DNA of 64,000 nt. Source: Spiroplasma endosymbiont of Dioctria linearis (GTDB lineage: Bacteria > Bacillota_I > Bacilli_A > Mycoplasmatales > Mycoplasmataceae). The stretch spans positions 62,001-126,000 of the forward strand of contig NZ_OZ034984.1 of NCBI RefSeq assembly GCF_964030865.1, read 5' to 3'. Position numbers and translations under genes: made by a program. The notes below the pieces were generated by a model. It worked only from the letters and a program-made list of their open reading frames with translations, did no database searches and had not been told where the DNA came from. Below are positions 10,388-25,470 of this stretch, piece by piece. Within the stretch, counting starts at the first letter, position 1. Every line of letters starts with the position of its first letter.

Positions 10388-11803
10388 ATGAGACAATACA
10401 ATGCATTGATTAATAATAAATTAATTGATAATGGACAATGATTAGAAATAATGAATCCTGCAACTTTAAAGGTTGCAGGTAAAGTAAGTGCTTTGAATGC
10501 TAAAGATATAAGCGAAGCATTTTCAGTGGCAAGAAAATCACAGAAAAATTGAGAAGAGACAAAATTATTAGAAAGAATAAGTATTTTAAAGAAATTTAGA
10601 GACTTAATTGACCAAAACAAGCAAGAGATTTCTAAGATAATTTCTGAAGAAATTGCAAAAAACTTAAAAGAATCATTAGCAGAAGTTGTTAGAACAATTG
10701 AAATTATTGATTATACTTTTGAAGAAGCAAAAAGGATAGAACCTTCAGCTTTTACAGGTGAAGGTATGGGTGCTCAAAATAAACTAGGAATATTTTCAAG
10801 GGTTGCAAAGGGAGTGGTTTTAGCTATTTCACCTTTTAACTATCCTTTTAATTTAGCACTTGCTAAAATAATTCCAGCTTTAGTAATGGGAAATACTGTT
10901 GTTTTTAAACCAGCAACAGCAGGAAGTTTAGTAGGAACATTCTTATCTAAATTAGTCATTGAATCTAATTTACCAAAAGGTATTTTTAATATTGTTACAG
11001 GACGAGGAAGAGAAATTGGAGATATCATAACTTCAAATCCTGAAATTGATATGATTTCTTTTACTGGAAGTGTGGGTGTGGGAAATCAAATTAGAAAAAA
11101 TGGTAGCACAACTGATTTAGTTTTAGAATTGGGTGGAAAAGATCCAGCTTTAGTTTTAGATGATTTACAACTTGATAAATATTGTGAGGAAATAATTAAT
11201 GGAGCTTTTGGTTACTCTGGTCAAAGATGTACTGCAGTAAAAAGAGTTTTAGTAAGTAATAAAATTGCAGATAAGTTAGTTCCGCTATTAAAAACTAAAT
11301 TAGAATCACTAAGTGTTGGTATGCCAAAAGACAATGCCTTTATTACACCTGTAATTGATGAAAAATCAGCAGATTTTATTCAAACACTAATTGATGATGC
11401 AAAACAAAAAGGGGCAAAAATAATTACAGGAGATAAAAGAACTAAAAATCTTATGTGACCCACATTAATAGATAAAGTTTCATTAGATATGAAAGTTGCT
11501 TGAGAAGAACCTTTTGGACCAGTTCTACCAATCATAAGAATTGATTCAATTGAAGAAATGATTGAGGTTTCAAATAAGTCACAATTTGGTTTACAAGCAA
11601 GTATCTTCTGTCAAGATATTTCAAAAGCTATTAGTACTGCAAAAAAAATAAAAACAGGAACAGTTAATATTAACTCAAGACCTCAAAGAGGACCTGATAG
11701 TTTTCCTTTTTTAGGAATTAAAGACTCTGGTGAAGGAGTTCAAGGAATTAGAGAATCATTGTTGAGTATGACAAGATACATGGGATTAGTTATTAATTAT
11801 TAA
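10388..11803 (+). CDS. gapN: NADP-dependent non-phosphorylating glyceraldehyde-3-phosphate dehydrogenase
   Basis: GapN oxidises glyceraldehyde-3-phosphate directly to 3-phosphoglycerate and yields NADPH; in mollicutes lacking a full pentose-phosphate pathway it is a main NADPH source. The 471-residue aldehyde-dehydrogenase-fold protein has the catalytic Cys C281 in FGYSGQRCTAVKR (a GapN-type context), the general base E247 in LELGGKDPA, and SPFNYPFNLALAKIIPAL for the cofactor site. The ATG follows a GGAAAG site. TGA Trp codons occur at 10440, 10551 and 11457. A strong terminator follows. Confidence 0.95.
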
Positions 11804-11816
11804 TATTTAATTAATG

Positions 11817-11850
11817 AAAAGAACATTTGCTGTTCTTTTTTTTTTTTTTT
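11817..11850 (+). terminator. Intrinsic terminator after gapN
   Basis: The stem aaaagaaca / tgttctttt has a 5-base loop and is followed by a very long T run. Confidence 0.92.
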
Positions 11851-11984
11851 AATGCCCATGAGTAGAAATAAAATAAAAGCTCAAAAATTTATTTTGGAAT
11901 TATTGTGAAATATTTTAATAAGTAATATTTAGTTTTTTAGAAATATGTAAAAATTTTTTTTAGTATTTTTATTTTTTTTAATAC

Positions 11985-12013
11985 TTGTCTTTACAATTTA
12001 ATGGTGCTAAAAT
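11985..12013 (+). promoter_or_regulatory. Sigma-A promoter for the membrane protein at 12055
   Basis: A TTGTCT -35 (11985-11990) and a TAAAAT -10 (12008-12013) are separated by 17 bases, 41 bases upstream of the ATG. The rest of the gap from the gapN terminator is AT-rich with nothing else recognisable. Confidence 0.7.
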
Positions 12014-12054
12014 AAAGGTATATTTTAGGGCTATATAAGATAGGGGTATCTATT

Positions 12055-13359
12055 ATGAAAAGTATATTTTTAAGCTTGTTTATTTGATTAACAGCTTTAC
12101 TAACAAGTTTTTTGGGCATTTTTTTAATGCAATGAACTAATTTTATAACGTTTGCATTTGAAGCGGAGTTTGCAATTTTTAATACAATACAAATTTTGGG
12201 ATTATTATCAATAGGAGTTTTCCTTGTAATTGGAATAGTTAACTTTATTACAAAACCAAATAAAATAACACCAATTATATATGCAATTTCAGCAGTTATT
12301 TTAAGTGTAGTTAATGTTGCTTATTTATCGGTTTTAATGTCAAAAATAGCTACACCGATTACTATAATAAATAGTGACTTACAAATTACAAGTGTTGTTT
12401 CAAACGCAATCTTGCTTACAATAGCTGCATTTTGTGCACTGAGTTCTATAATAACTATGTTTATGTTTAAATTACAAACAGTTAATAAACCAAAAACAAA
12501 CCAAACTGTAAATTCAAGCTATTCACAGGTTTCTTCACCTGCAAATAGAGCAGAACCTTTAATTTCAAAAGAAAATCCATCAGCAATTAAAGAATTTAAT
12601 TCTGAATTTACCTCTACACCAAATGAAAAAACTTATAATATGTCAGATAAGTTGGCACGTTTGAAAGAAGATATTAGCAATAATAATTTTAGACATACTT
12701 TAACTGAAACTCCTTTAGAAGAAACAAATAATGAACCTATTAAAAGAGAAGAACCAATAAATGTTCAAAAGGAAGATACAGTTGATAATATTTATCCAAT
12801 GGAAAGAGAAGAAATACCATTTGAAAATAATCAACCTAAATTAGTTGAAAATGAGCAATTTGTAGAACAAATTCAAGACCCAAATGACTCATTTAATAAG
12901 TTATTAAAGCGACCAAATCAAAAAATAGCACCAGTTAATAATCTACCTAAGGTTGAGGATTTACCACCAATTGGAGAACCTAAGGACCCTTATAAACAAA
13001 CAATTGTTCCTAGAAGATCTGCGAAAAGAGAAAAAGAATTTAACAATCCTATTGGAAATGTAGCAAAACCATTATATGTTGATAGAAATGTTAGAAGAAC
13101 ACCAAAATTGGATGAAAATTACCAAGGGAAAGTATTCTTAGGAGATTCAGATAAAATCTGAGAAGCTATGAAAAATCAAGAACGTAGATTACCTCAAAAG
13201 GTATCTAAAACAGCTCCTTTAAGCACTAAATGAAATACAGCAAGTGCTCCAAAAAAGAGTAAATCAAAGAGTATGGAAGTAGATCTTGATAAGATTTTAG
13301 ACCCAGTCAATGAGCAAAATAGTGTTGATTTAAGACCCACAATTGATTGAGATGAGTAA
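12055..13359 (+). CDS. Four-helix membrane protein with long disordered cytoplasmic tail
   Basis: Function unknown. The 434-residue protein has four hydrophobic helices in residues 1-140 (MKSIFLSLFIWLTALLTSFLG, then helices near 45-65, 75-97 and 118-140). They are followed by about 290 residues rich in Pro, Glu, Asn, Gln and Lys, with DLDKILDPVNEQNSVDL and DWDE at the very end. Such a tail fits a membrane-anchored scaffold or a regulator of envelope proteins. It is a single-gene unit between the gapN terminator and its own terminator. The start lies 8 bases after aggggt. Mollicute cytoskeletal or attachment proteins are a possible comparison, but nothing in the sequence proves this. Confidence 0.8.
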
Positions 13360-13389
13360 AATAAAAAAGTTAAAACTTTTTTATTTTTT
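13360..13389 (+). terminator. Intrinsic terminator before the rRNA operon
   Basis: The inverted repeat ataaaaaagtt / aacttttttat is followed by a T run. Downstream, 13390-13538 is very AT-rich leader DNA without a gene. Confidence 0.75.
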
Positions 13390-13538
13390 TTATGCTTTTT
13401 AAAATTTAATATGTTATTATCTTTCTTGTCAATGAGAATGCCTATTTTAAAGGGTTTTTGAAAAATTTTGAAGTTTTATTCATAAAAATATTTTACTGAA
13501 ATAAAAATAATTAATTTTAAAATAATTTTTAAAAAGTA

Positions 13539-13567
13539 TTGCTTATTGGTTTCAAATCATATATATT
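13539..13567 (+). promoter_or_regulatory. rRNA operon promoter
   Basis: A TTGCTT -35 (13539-13544) and a TATATT -10 (13562-13567) with exact 17-base spacing lie 156 bases before mature 16S. Transcription would start near 13575, upstream of the 16S processing stem. Confidence 0.7.
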
Positions 13568-13614
13568 CTTATATGTCGTTGGTTTGCAAAAAAAACTAAC
13601 GTGAAACGATCTTT

Positions 13615-13630
13615 GAAAACTAGATAGAAC
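13615..13630 (+). other. Left arm of 16S precursor processing stem
   Basis: gaaaactagatagaac is the exact reverse complement of 15314-15329. The 16-bp helix closes around 16S and is the expected RNase III target. Confidence 0.85.
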
Positions 13631-13722
13631 AACAACAACCAATTAATTTGTACAATTTATACAAGTTCAATTATTTGAGAATAAAGATATAGTCATGAAT
13701 CAAAATTTTCACATTAATTAAA

Positions 13723-15245
<1,523 letters not shown>

Positions 15246-15545
15246 ATGGAGTATTCGTAGATTAAGAAAAAATAAGCTGAGTGAAACGATAAAACAGCTT
15301 TTGATTATATCTCGTTCTATCTAGTTTTCAGAGATTGTTTTTTAGGGCCATTTAGGCCCGAAAGCAATTTCTGAAAAGAAAATCGTTCTTTGAAAACTGA
15401 ATATTAGATGAAAATAGACATTTTATTTTTCTTACGTTTATATACAATATAAAACGTATTTAGTAACTTAATTTAGATTAATACTAAGAAAACTAAAATT
15501 TCATTAATTTTATAGATTATCTATATATGCAATAGGTTTTTCTTT
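15246..15545 (+). other. 16S-23S internal spacer without tRNA
   Basis: About 300 bases. It contains the right arm of the 16S stem (15314-15329), a short hairpin around ggccatttaggcc (15347-15359), a ctttgaaaac box and the left arm of the 23S stem (15392-15410). No tRNA cloverleaf is present, as is usual in Mollicutes. Confidence 0.85.
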
Positions 15546-18455
<2,910 letters not shown>

Positions 18456-18492
18456 AAAACCTAACAAAATTGCTTGTATAGATATATAAAAT

Positions 18493-18510
18493 CATCTAGT
18501 ATTCAGTTTT
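18493..18510 (+). other. Right arm of 23S precursor processing stem
   Basis: catctagtattcagtttt is complementary to 15393-15410 with a single G-U pair, forming the helix that brackets 23S. Confidence 0.82.
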
Positions 18511-18569
18511 GAGAGTACGATTTAGTTTTTGAAAAAAAACTTTGTCTCTCAGACACAATAAAACTTAAG

Positions 18570-18677
18570 ATCTGGTGGTCATAGCGCTGAGGTCACACCT
18601 GTTCCCATGTCGAACACAGAAGTTAAGATCAGCAACGCCGACGATAGTATAATGCAAAAATAGGAAGCTGCCAGTTT
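18570..18677 (+). rRNA. rrf: 5S ribosomal RNA
   Basis: About 108 bases. The ends pair (tctggtggtc with gctgccagt), and the conserved ctgttcccatgtcgaacac loop B/C and aagttaagatcagcaacgcc segments are present. It lies about 115 bases after 23S in the same transcription unit, followed by a terminator. Confidence 0.95.
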
Positions 18678-18684
18678 AAAGTTT

Positions 18685-18714
18685 AAAACCCACTCAAAAG
18701 AGTGGGTTTTTTTT
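18685..18714 (+). terminator. rRNA operon terminator
   Basis: The GC-containing stem aacccactc / gagtgggtt with a 4-base aaaa loop is followed by a T run. Confidence 0.92.
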
Positions 18715-18740
18715 GTAAAATATAGTTAAAAGAGGTAATT

Positions 18741-19250
18741 ATGATAGTTGAACAAATTTCTAAAAGATTTAAAAAGAAAATTATACAAACAACTTTAGAA
18801 GAAATTAATTTTAAGTGAGAATTTGAGAACTTTTTTCAAATTCTAAATATTAATAATTTTCTAACAATGATGCAACATCAGTTAAAAGTTGAGTATAACT
18901 TTCAACAAGAAGAAGATATCAAACAAAAAATAATGAGTATTAGAGAGTTTCTTACAAAAATGGTTGAAGAAATTAAAGATTATAAAATAAACTTAAATCA
19001 AATAACAATATTGGACAATCTTATTCATATGATTTATATGGAAATTAAAAATATTATTAATGAAGGCTTAATTAAATATCTCTTTTATGAAAAAATTCAT
19101 TGCTCTGTTGAATATAATCAAAAGGTTTATGATACAGATGACTACTTTAAACTAAAATTTTTGGAGTTTATGGAAAATACTGATAATCATTTTGAAATTT
19201 TTACTATATCATTTAAAAATAGAGTAAATAAGGATAATTTTTCTTTTTAA
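18741..19250 (+). CDS. Hypothetical helical protein
   Basis: Function unknown. The 169-residue protein is predicted mostly helical and charged, with no membrane segment or known motif. The start ATG at 18741 follows an agaggt site 26 bases after the rRNA terminator. One TGA (18817-18819) is read as Trp in NFKWEFENFF. It is followed by about 125 bases of AT-rich DNA before pheS. The complete reading frame with ribosome binding site and mollicute codon use supports it being real. Confidence 0.65.
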
Positions 19251-19336
19251 TTATATTATTTTTGCAAATAATTATTAAAAATAAGAATATCTTAAACAAA
19301 AAATTTATCAAATAATAATTTAATTAATTTATTTAG

Positions 19337-19342
19337 TATAAT
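19337..19342 (+). promoter_or_regulatory. -10 element (TATAAT) for the pheST operon
   Basis: A consensus hexamer lies 33 bases before the pheS ATG, preceded by tttag; the -35 is not clear. No T-box leader is seen here, unlike ileS. Confidence 0.55.
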
Positions 19343-19374
19343 TAAATTGCTTTAAATTTAGAAAAGGTGTATTT

Positions 19375-20421
19375 ATGTTAAAAAAAATAGATGAAATATT
19401 AAATAGTTTTAATAAGCAATTTAATAAAATTAAAACAAAAGAAGAATTGGAAATTTTGAAGAAAGAATTTACAGGTAAAGAATCTCCATTGACAGATATT
19501 CTTAAGAACTTGAAATCAGCTTCGCCTGAAGAAAAAAAAGAAGCAGGAATGAAAGCTAATGAAATTAAGATTTTAATTTTTGACAAATTAAATAATCTAA
19601 GTGAAAAATTTGAAAATGAAAAATTAAAAAAAACATTGCAGAATGAAAAAATAGATTTATCTTTATCTGGAGTTAATTTAAAAATTGGAACAAAGCATCC
19701 ACTTAATTTAGTTATAGATGAGGTATCTTCAATTTTTACTGAGCTAGGTTATGAAATGATTGATGGAACTGAGTTTGAAACGGATGAATATTGTTTTCAA
19801 AAACTAAATATGCCTATTGGTCATCCAGCAAGAGATATGCAAGATACATTTTATATAGATAAGCATACTGTTTTAAGAACACATGCAACTAATATGACAG
19901 CTAGAATGCTTACACAAGCTTCTAAAACTGGAAATATTAATATGGCAGCTGTCAGTTATGGTAATGTTTATCGTCGTGATGATGATGATGCTACACATTC
20001 ACATCAATTTATGCAAATGGACGTATTTGCAATTGGAGAAAAAATTAGTTTTGCAAATTTAAAATGAGTTCTAGAATATATGTGTAAACGTTTATTTTCT
20101 GAAGATACCATAATTAGAATGCGACCAAGTTTTTTTCCTTTTACGGAACCCTCTGCTGAAGTAGATGTTAGATGTATTAATTGTAGTGGTAAGGGTTGTG
20201 CAATTTGTAAATATACTGGCTTTATTGAAATTTTGGGCTCAGGTATGTTAGCGCCAGAAGTATTAGAATCAAATGGATTAGATCCAGAAAAAGTTACTGG
20301 ATTAGCTTTTGGAGTTGGAATTGAAAGATTAGCAATGTTAAAATATGGTTTAAAAAACATTAGAGATTTATATGAAAATGATATTAGATTTTTAGATCAA
20401 TTTAAATTTTTTGGAGATTAG
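19375..20421 (+). CDS. pheS: Phenylalanyl-tRNA synthetase alpha subunit
   Basis: Catalytic subunit of the alpha2-beta2 class II synthetase that charges tRNA-Phe. The 348-residue protein has an N-terminal coiled-coil arm (residues 1-85), motif 2 around [16 protein letters not shown] and motif 3 in [17 protein letters not shown] four-cysteine cluster ([12 protein letters not shown]) lies before the ILGSGM strand, as in Firmicute PheS. The TGA at 20065-20067 is Trp. The start follows aaaggtg. pheT begins 15 bases downstream. Confidence 0.97.
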
Positions 20422-20435
20422 AAAGTGAGATTAAT

Positions 20436-22844
20436 ATGTATTTAACAAGAAAATGATTAGAAAAGTTAATTGATTTAAAAGGTGTTAAAAATGAACAAAT
20501 AACAGTTGCATTAAACTCACTTGGATTTGAAGTAGATTCATTTAAAGATTATTCAACTTTAAATGACAAACTAAAAATAGCACATTTAGGAAATGTAGCA
20601 CCTATTGAAGGAACCCATTTAAATTTTTGTTTTGTAGACAAGGGCGAGGATTTAGTTTCTCCAATTGTTTGTGGAGCAAGTAATGTTAAAGAGGGTCAAT
20701 ATGTTATTTTAGCTGAAGCTGGAAAAAAACTTGCAAATGGAATTACATTAACAAATAAAGAAATTAAGGGCAAAATGTCTGAAGGAATGCTGTGTGCATT
20801 ACCAGAGATAGGTTTAAACCCTAAGGCTCTTTCAAATAAGGAAAAAGATTGAATTTATCAAATTGTTACAAAAGAAGACACTTATTCAATGATAGGTAGT
20901 GAAAATGCATTAGATGAAATAGGTTTTTTAGATGCTGTATGAGAAGTTGATTTAACTCTTAATCGAAGTGATGCCCTTGGTGCAATGCAATTAGCTAAGG
21001 AAATAGCTAATTATTTTAATAAGAAGTTAGAAGATATATCAAAAGAATATAAGTTAAAAATAAATAGCTTAAAAGCACCTGTATCAATAAAAATTGATAA
21101 AGAAGTAGATAAATTTGTGAGAAGTGCTGTAGTACAAACAATAAAAGTAAAAGATGTTATTAGTATTGGAGATAAAGAATATAAAATTTATTCTAATCAA
21201 GATTTATGACTTAAATTTAATGATTCAAAAACAACTCATAATTTTTGATTAGATTTAGCAAATGCCATTGCTATTGAAACAGGTCAACCAGTTATGTTCT
21301 TGGATCCAAAAAAATTGAATTCACAATTGGAAATAAAAAATAATAAGAATAGCGAACATGAAGTTAATTTACAGTTATTATGTGATAAAAAAGTTATTTC
21401 AACTCTTGGAGTAGAAACTAATTTAGATTTTTTACCAAATGTTGATTCAAAAGAAATTTTAGTAGTGTATTTATCTTTAGACCCAATTTTTATGAGAAAA
21501 CAACAAAAGGAATTTAATACTTCAACTGTTGATTTACAAAGATATATGAAACCCGTAAGTTCTAAGTTATATACATTGGCTCAAAATAGAGTAATGTATT
21601 GATTAGACCAATATAATATTTATGAATCAAATAGCCAATTTGAAATTATAAAAGAATCAAATGAAAAACAAACTCAGGTTAGTGTTAAATTGGAATATAT
21701 TCATAAGTTAATGGGTATTAAATTATCTATAAGAGAAATCAAAGCCTTATTTAGGGTTTTAGATTTTGAAGTAATTGATAATAAAGATGAAATATTATTT
21801 ATAATTGATCAGTTTAGAACAGATATTATTCACAAAGCAGATATTGTTGAAGAAATTACAAGAATTTATGGTTACAATAATGTAACTTCAATTGCTCCTA
21901 AAATTCTTTCAGATAATAAATCTAAAAAATTAGATCTACGTTTACAAAAGCAAAGTGAAAACTATTTATTAGGTTTAGGATTTACAAATATTAAGACGTA
22001 TTCATTATTATCTAATGAAGAAGTGCAAAAATGAAATTTATTTAATATCGAGAACCCAATAAACCTAATGAGTCCTTTAAGTAAGCTTAGAGAGACATTT
22101 AGATTAAGTTTGTCAAGATCAATTATAGAAAGTGCAGCATTTAATTATTCAAAAGGTAATAAAAATGTCAAATTATATGAATTTGGTGATATTTACAATA
22201 TGAATAATTTAAGACAAAGACACTTATCTGTTCTTATTAGTGGAGATATTTTAAATCAAAAAGGTTATGACATCTCAATAAAAGCAAGTTATGCATATAT
22301 TAAAGGGATTTGTGATGCAATTATAGAAGCATATAATATTGATTTAAATGATGTATCATTTGACTCAAATGAAGATATTATTAATGAGATTCACCCTTAC
22401 ATTAACGCAAAAATTAGTTTAAAAGGCAAAACACTAGGCTTTATTTATAAACTAAACCCTAGATTTGAACAATCTCAAAAACTAGATCCAACTTTCATTT
22501 TAGAATTGAATATTAGTGAAATACAAAATACTAAAAACTCTATAATTAGAGTTCAAGAAATATCAAAGTTTCAAAAAACTACAAGAGATGTTTCAATTAT
22601 ATTAAAGGCATCAGATAAATACTCAGACGTTATTAATAAAATTATTAAAAAAGTTAATTATTTAGTAAAAATTGAACTGATTGATATTTATCAAGACAAT
22701 AAAATGAAAGAAAATAACTCTAAATCTGTTTCAATTTCGTTTGAATTTAATAGTGTCTCAAATCAATTAACAGATCAAGAAGTTCAAAAGGAATGGAATA
22801 AAGTGCTAAATAATCTCTCAAAACTTAAAATAGAGGTAAGATAA
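20436..22844 (+). CDS. pheT: Phenylalanyl-tRNA synthetase beta subunit
   Basis: Structural and editing subunit of PheRS. The 802-residue protein has the N-terminal tRNA-binding OB domain (LKIAHLGNVAPIEGTHLNFCFVDKG...IVCGASNVKEGQYVILAEAG), the B3/B4 editing domain, the B5 domain (RTDIIHKADIVEEITRIYGYNNV), and the C-terminal ferredoxin-fold anticodon-binding domain (ISKFQKTTRDVSIILKASD). Multiple TGA codons are Trp. The stop TAA overlaps the next gene's ATG by one base. Confidence 0.97.
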
Positions 22845-23344
22845 TGCTTAAAAAAGATATTGAACTAAAGGGAATTGTAAATTTAGATAAGGAATTTGAA
22901 ATTAACAAGGAATTAAAATTAAGTAATGACTTAATAAAATCAATTGATAAAGTTCATATTAAGGGTATTATAAACTATCAAGATGCAATGAAATCTGTAA
23001 TAGTTTATGCCAAAATCACAGCATCATTGACAGCAATCGATGCAAGGGACGGAACAATAATTAAGTTGGAAGATCAATTTTACGATTGAAGTGAAGAATA
23101 TTACTTTGAAGACATAAATGATGACCAACATAACATTGTTTTTGGTGATAAATTTAATATATTAGAATATGCAATAGAGCAAATTGTTTTAAATATTCCT
23201 ATGAATTTAAGTAATAATTATGATAAAATTTCATTTGTCGGTAAAGATTACATACTTATGTCTGAAGATGAATACCAACAAGAACAAGAAAATCAAGTAG
23301 ATTCAAGATGAGATAAACTAAAAGAATTTAACTTTGAAAAATAA
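22844..23344 (+). CDS. DUF177/YceD-family protein
   Basis: A 166-residue member of the YceD/DUF177 family, which is almost always encoded next to rpmF (L32) in bacteria, as here. The hallmarks are the small beta-rich N-terminal half, the ASLTAIDARDGTIIKLEDQFYDW region, and the C-terminal DSRWDKLKEF block. In other bacteria and plastids members have been linked to 23S rRNA accumulation or ribosome assembly. Translation is coupled to pheT by a one-base overlap, and rpmF follows 18 bases downstream. Confidence 0.9.
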
Positions 23345-23362
23345 AACAACGGAGGTGTCAAC

Positions 23363-23539
23363 ATGGCTGTACCATTTAGAAAGACCAGTAAAGCTGCTAA
23401 AAACAAAAGAAGAAGTCACTTGGCTTTAGTTAGCTCAGCAATTATTTCATGTCCAAACTGTGGAAGTATGATTAAACCACATAGAGTTTGTCGTGAATGT
23501 GGTTTTTACAAAAATAAAGAAGTTAAAAAAGTTGATTAA
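23363..23539 (+). CDS. rpmF: 50S ribosomal protein L32
   Basis: The 58-residue L32 begins MAVPFRKTSKAAKNKRRSH, the standard N-terminus. It carries a zinc-ribbon CPNCG...CRECGFY, so this is the zinc-binding (C+) form. A strong ggaggtg lies 8 bases before the ATG. It ends the pheST-yceD-rpmF unit and is followed by a terminator. Confidence 0.97.
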   Translation: MAVPFRKTSKAAKNKRRSHLALVSSAIISCPNCGSMIKPHRVCRECGFYKNKEVKKVD

Positions 23540-23547
23540 TAAATAGG

Positions 23548-23580
23548 GTGCTTTATAAGCGCTTTTTTTTGTATTTTTTT
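23548..23580 (+). terminator. Terminator after rpmF
   Basis: The stem gtgct / agcgc with a short loop is followed by a long T run. Confidence 0.7.
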
Positions 23581-23647
23581 TTTTTTTTTGTATTTTTGTA
23601 AAAAAAATAAAAAAAGTATCGATTAATGTATTTATGGAGGAACTTTT

Positions 23648-23974
23648 ATGTTAAATAATATTAATGAAATTTCTAAGAATATAATACCCTTATCGGCTTT
23701 AAATTCCTTAAATGAAAATGGTTATCACTTTTTTATTAATGAAGTCAATGAAAAGACTTTTTATGAGATAGTAGAAAAATCAGACCCTTTAACTTCAGTG
23801 AATTTATTAAGAAGCTTTTATATGTATTATAGAATATACTTAAATAAATACTTTATAAGACCTTTAAAGCTAAGCAATAGTCCGTCTTTAAATGAAGTTT
23901 TAACAAACGAAATAAACTTAAAACAAAAACTTGATCGAATTATTAAGTCTTTGGAAAGAAAAATAACTCATTAA
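23648..23974 (+). CDS. Hypothetical small helical protein
   Basis: Function unknown. The 108-residue protein has a strong ggagga site at 23636-23641. It is soluble, with alternating hydrophobic and charged residues that suggest a helical bundle (EIVEKSDPLTSVNLLRSFYMYYRIYLNKYF). It is flanked by the rpmF terminator and by a weak hairpin with a T run (about 23978-23999), so it is monocistronic. It lies directly before the division cluster, but no functional link is shown. Confidence 0.65.
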   Translation: MLNNINEISKNIIPLSALNSLNENGYHFFINEVNEKTFYEIVEKSDPLTSVNLLRSFYMYYRIYLNKYFIRPLKLSNSPSLNEVLTNEINLKQKLDRIIKSLERKITH

Positions 23975-24003
23975 AGGTGCTTTTATAGGCATTTTTTTGT
24001 TAT

Positions 24004-24090
24004 AAAAAGTGGGTAAAAAAACTTAAAAAATAGTTGATTATGTAAGAAAGTGGTATATAATTGTTTATGTGTGGGAGAAAGTGGGTGACT
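24004..24090 (+). promoter_or_regulatory. mraZ promoter with MraZ-type operator repeats
   Basis: A -35 TTGATT (24034-24039) and -10 TATAAT (24056-24061) are separated by 16 bases. Copies of an AAAGTGG-type box lie at 24006-24012, at 24047-24053 (inside the spacer between -35 and -10), and as two boxes 10 bases apart (tgtgtgggag / aaagtgggtg) at about 24068-24087 next to the start codon. MraZ is known to bind tandem repeats of this kind before its own operon in bacteria, including mycoplasmas, so autoregulation is likely. Confidence 0.75.
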
Positions 24091-24092
24091 TT

Positions 24093-24524
24093 GTGTTATT
24101 TGGGACATTTGAACATAATTTGGATGATAAATTTAGATTAACAATCCCTTCAAAATTACGTAACAAATTGGGCGAATTAGTTTATGTAACAAGAAGTATT
24201 GATGGTTTATGTTTAGAAATAAGAACTCCAGAGAACTTTAAGGAATGATATAACGAGTTAAAATCACAAAGTGCACTTTCCTCATCTACACGTACTGTTG
24301 TTAGAACCATTTTTTCAAATACAGATGAAATTTCAATTGATGGATCAGGAAGAATTAAATTACCTTCAAATTTATTAGAAGAAGTAGGAATCTCTAAAAC
24401 TGTGCAGATCACCGGGGCTGGTGAATGAGTTGAAATTTGAGATAAAAATAAACATCAAGTATATGATAAAGATGCAAAAAATAAGCTTGTAGAAGCTGCA
24501 GAAAAATTGGGCGGAGTAAATTAA
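24093..24524 (+). CDS. mraZ: Transcriptional regulator MraZ
   Basis: MraZ is a DNA-binding protein with two AbrB-like (SpoVT-AbrB) domains that regulates the division and cell-wall cluster. The 143-residue protein begins at a GTG codon (24093-24095) giving MLFGTFEHNLDDKFRLTIPSK, the canonical N-terminus. The second repeat includes ISIDGSGRIKLPSNLLEEVGI. Three TGA codons are Trp. An alternative GTG at 24081 would add four residues. It is the first gene of mraZ-rsmH-ftsA-ftsZ. Confidence 0.95.
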
Positions 24525-24525
24525 A

Positions 24526-25470
24526 ATGGCACATGAACATACATCTGTTTTGCTTAATGAATCAATAGACTTATTAAATATAAAAGGCAACGGAATATAT
24601 GTTGACTGTACTCTTGGGCGAGCAGGTCATAGTGTTGAAATTTTAAAAAAAATTGATAACGGACATTTATATGCAATTGACCAAGATCAAGAAGCAATTG
24701 CTATAAGTAGAAAAAAACTTGAAGATATTTCAAGTAATTTTACTATTTTAGAAGGCAATTTTGCAAATATAAAAGTCCTACTTTCATTAAATAATATTAA
24801 AAGAGTTGATGGTATCTTATATGACTTAGGAGTATCAAGTCCACAATTTGATAAAGCAGATAGGGGATTTAGTTATCGTTTTGATTCTGAATTAGATATG
24901 AGAATGGATCAAAAGAATAATAAAATCACTGCAAAAGAAGTTATAAATACATTTAATGAAAAACAATTGGCAGATATTTTTTATCAATATGGAGATGAAA
25001 AATTTTCATGAGAAATTGCTAAAAAAATAATTGCAAGAAGGAAAATAAAAAGTATTTCTACAACTTTTGAGTTAGTAGATATTATCAAAGAATGTTTACC
25101 ACAAAAAGTTTTAAAGCAAAAAAAGCACCCTGCAAAGAAAGTGTTTCAAGCTTTAAGAATATATGTAAACAATGAGCTTGAAGTTTTAAAAAGGTCTTTA
25201 AGTAACTCACTTGAGCTATTAAATATTGGGGGAGTTATTGTAGTAATATCTTTTCATTCATTAGAAGAAAGGATAATTAAAGATATTTTTAAATCTAAAA
25301 CTACATCAAAAGAAGATAAATTTTTAAATAAATTACCTATTTTAGTTGAAAAGAAAAAGAATTATGAATTGGTAGTTAAAAGACCTGTAGTAGCAGGTGA
25401 AGAGGAACTTGAAAAAAATAGAAGATCTCATAGTGCAAAATTGTGAGCTATTAGAAAGGTTGGTGATTAA
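24526..25470 (+). CDS. rsmH: 16S rRNA m4C1402 methyltransferase RsmH (MraW)
   Basis: RsmH N4-methylates C1402 in the ribosomal P site. The 314-residue protein starts AHEHTSVLLNESIDLL, the family's opening motif. It has the SAM-binding YVDCTLGRAGHS and LYAIDQDQEA, the GILYDLGVSSPQFDKADRGFSY loop, and the C-terminal VISFHSLEERIIKD and RRSHSAKLW. In-frame TGA at 25009 and 25444 are Trp. It begins one base after the mraZ stop and ends one base before the ftsA-like start. Confidence 0.97.

Noticed and set aside
13390-13538. Additional promoters upstream of the rRNA promoter (TTGTCA near 13426, TTGAAA near 13459)
   Set aside because: No acceptable -10 at 16-18 bases spacing; the region is so AT-rich that single hexamers are expected by chance.
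15246-15545. Possible tRNA in the 16S-23S spacer
   Set aside because: No cloverleaf, no GTTCRA-like T arm and no CCA; the visible pairing is the rRNA processing stems.
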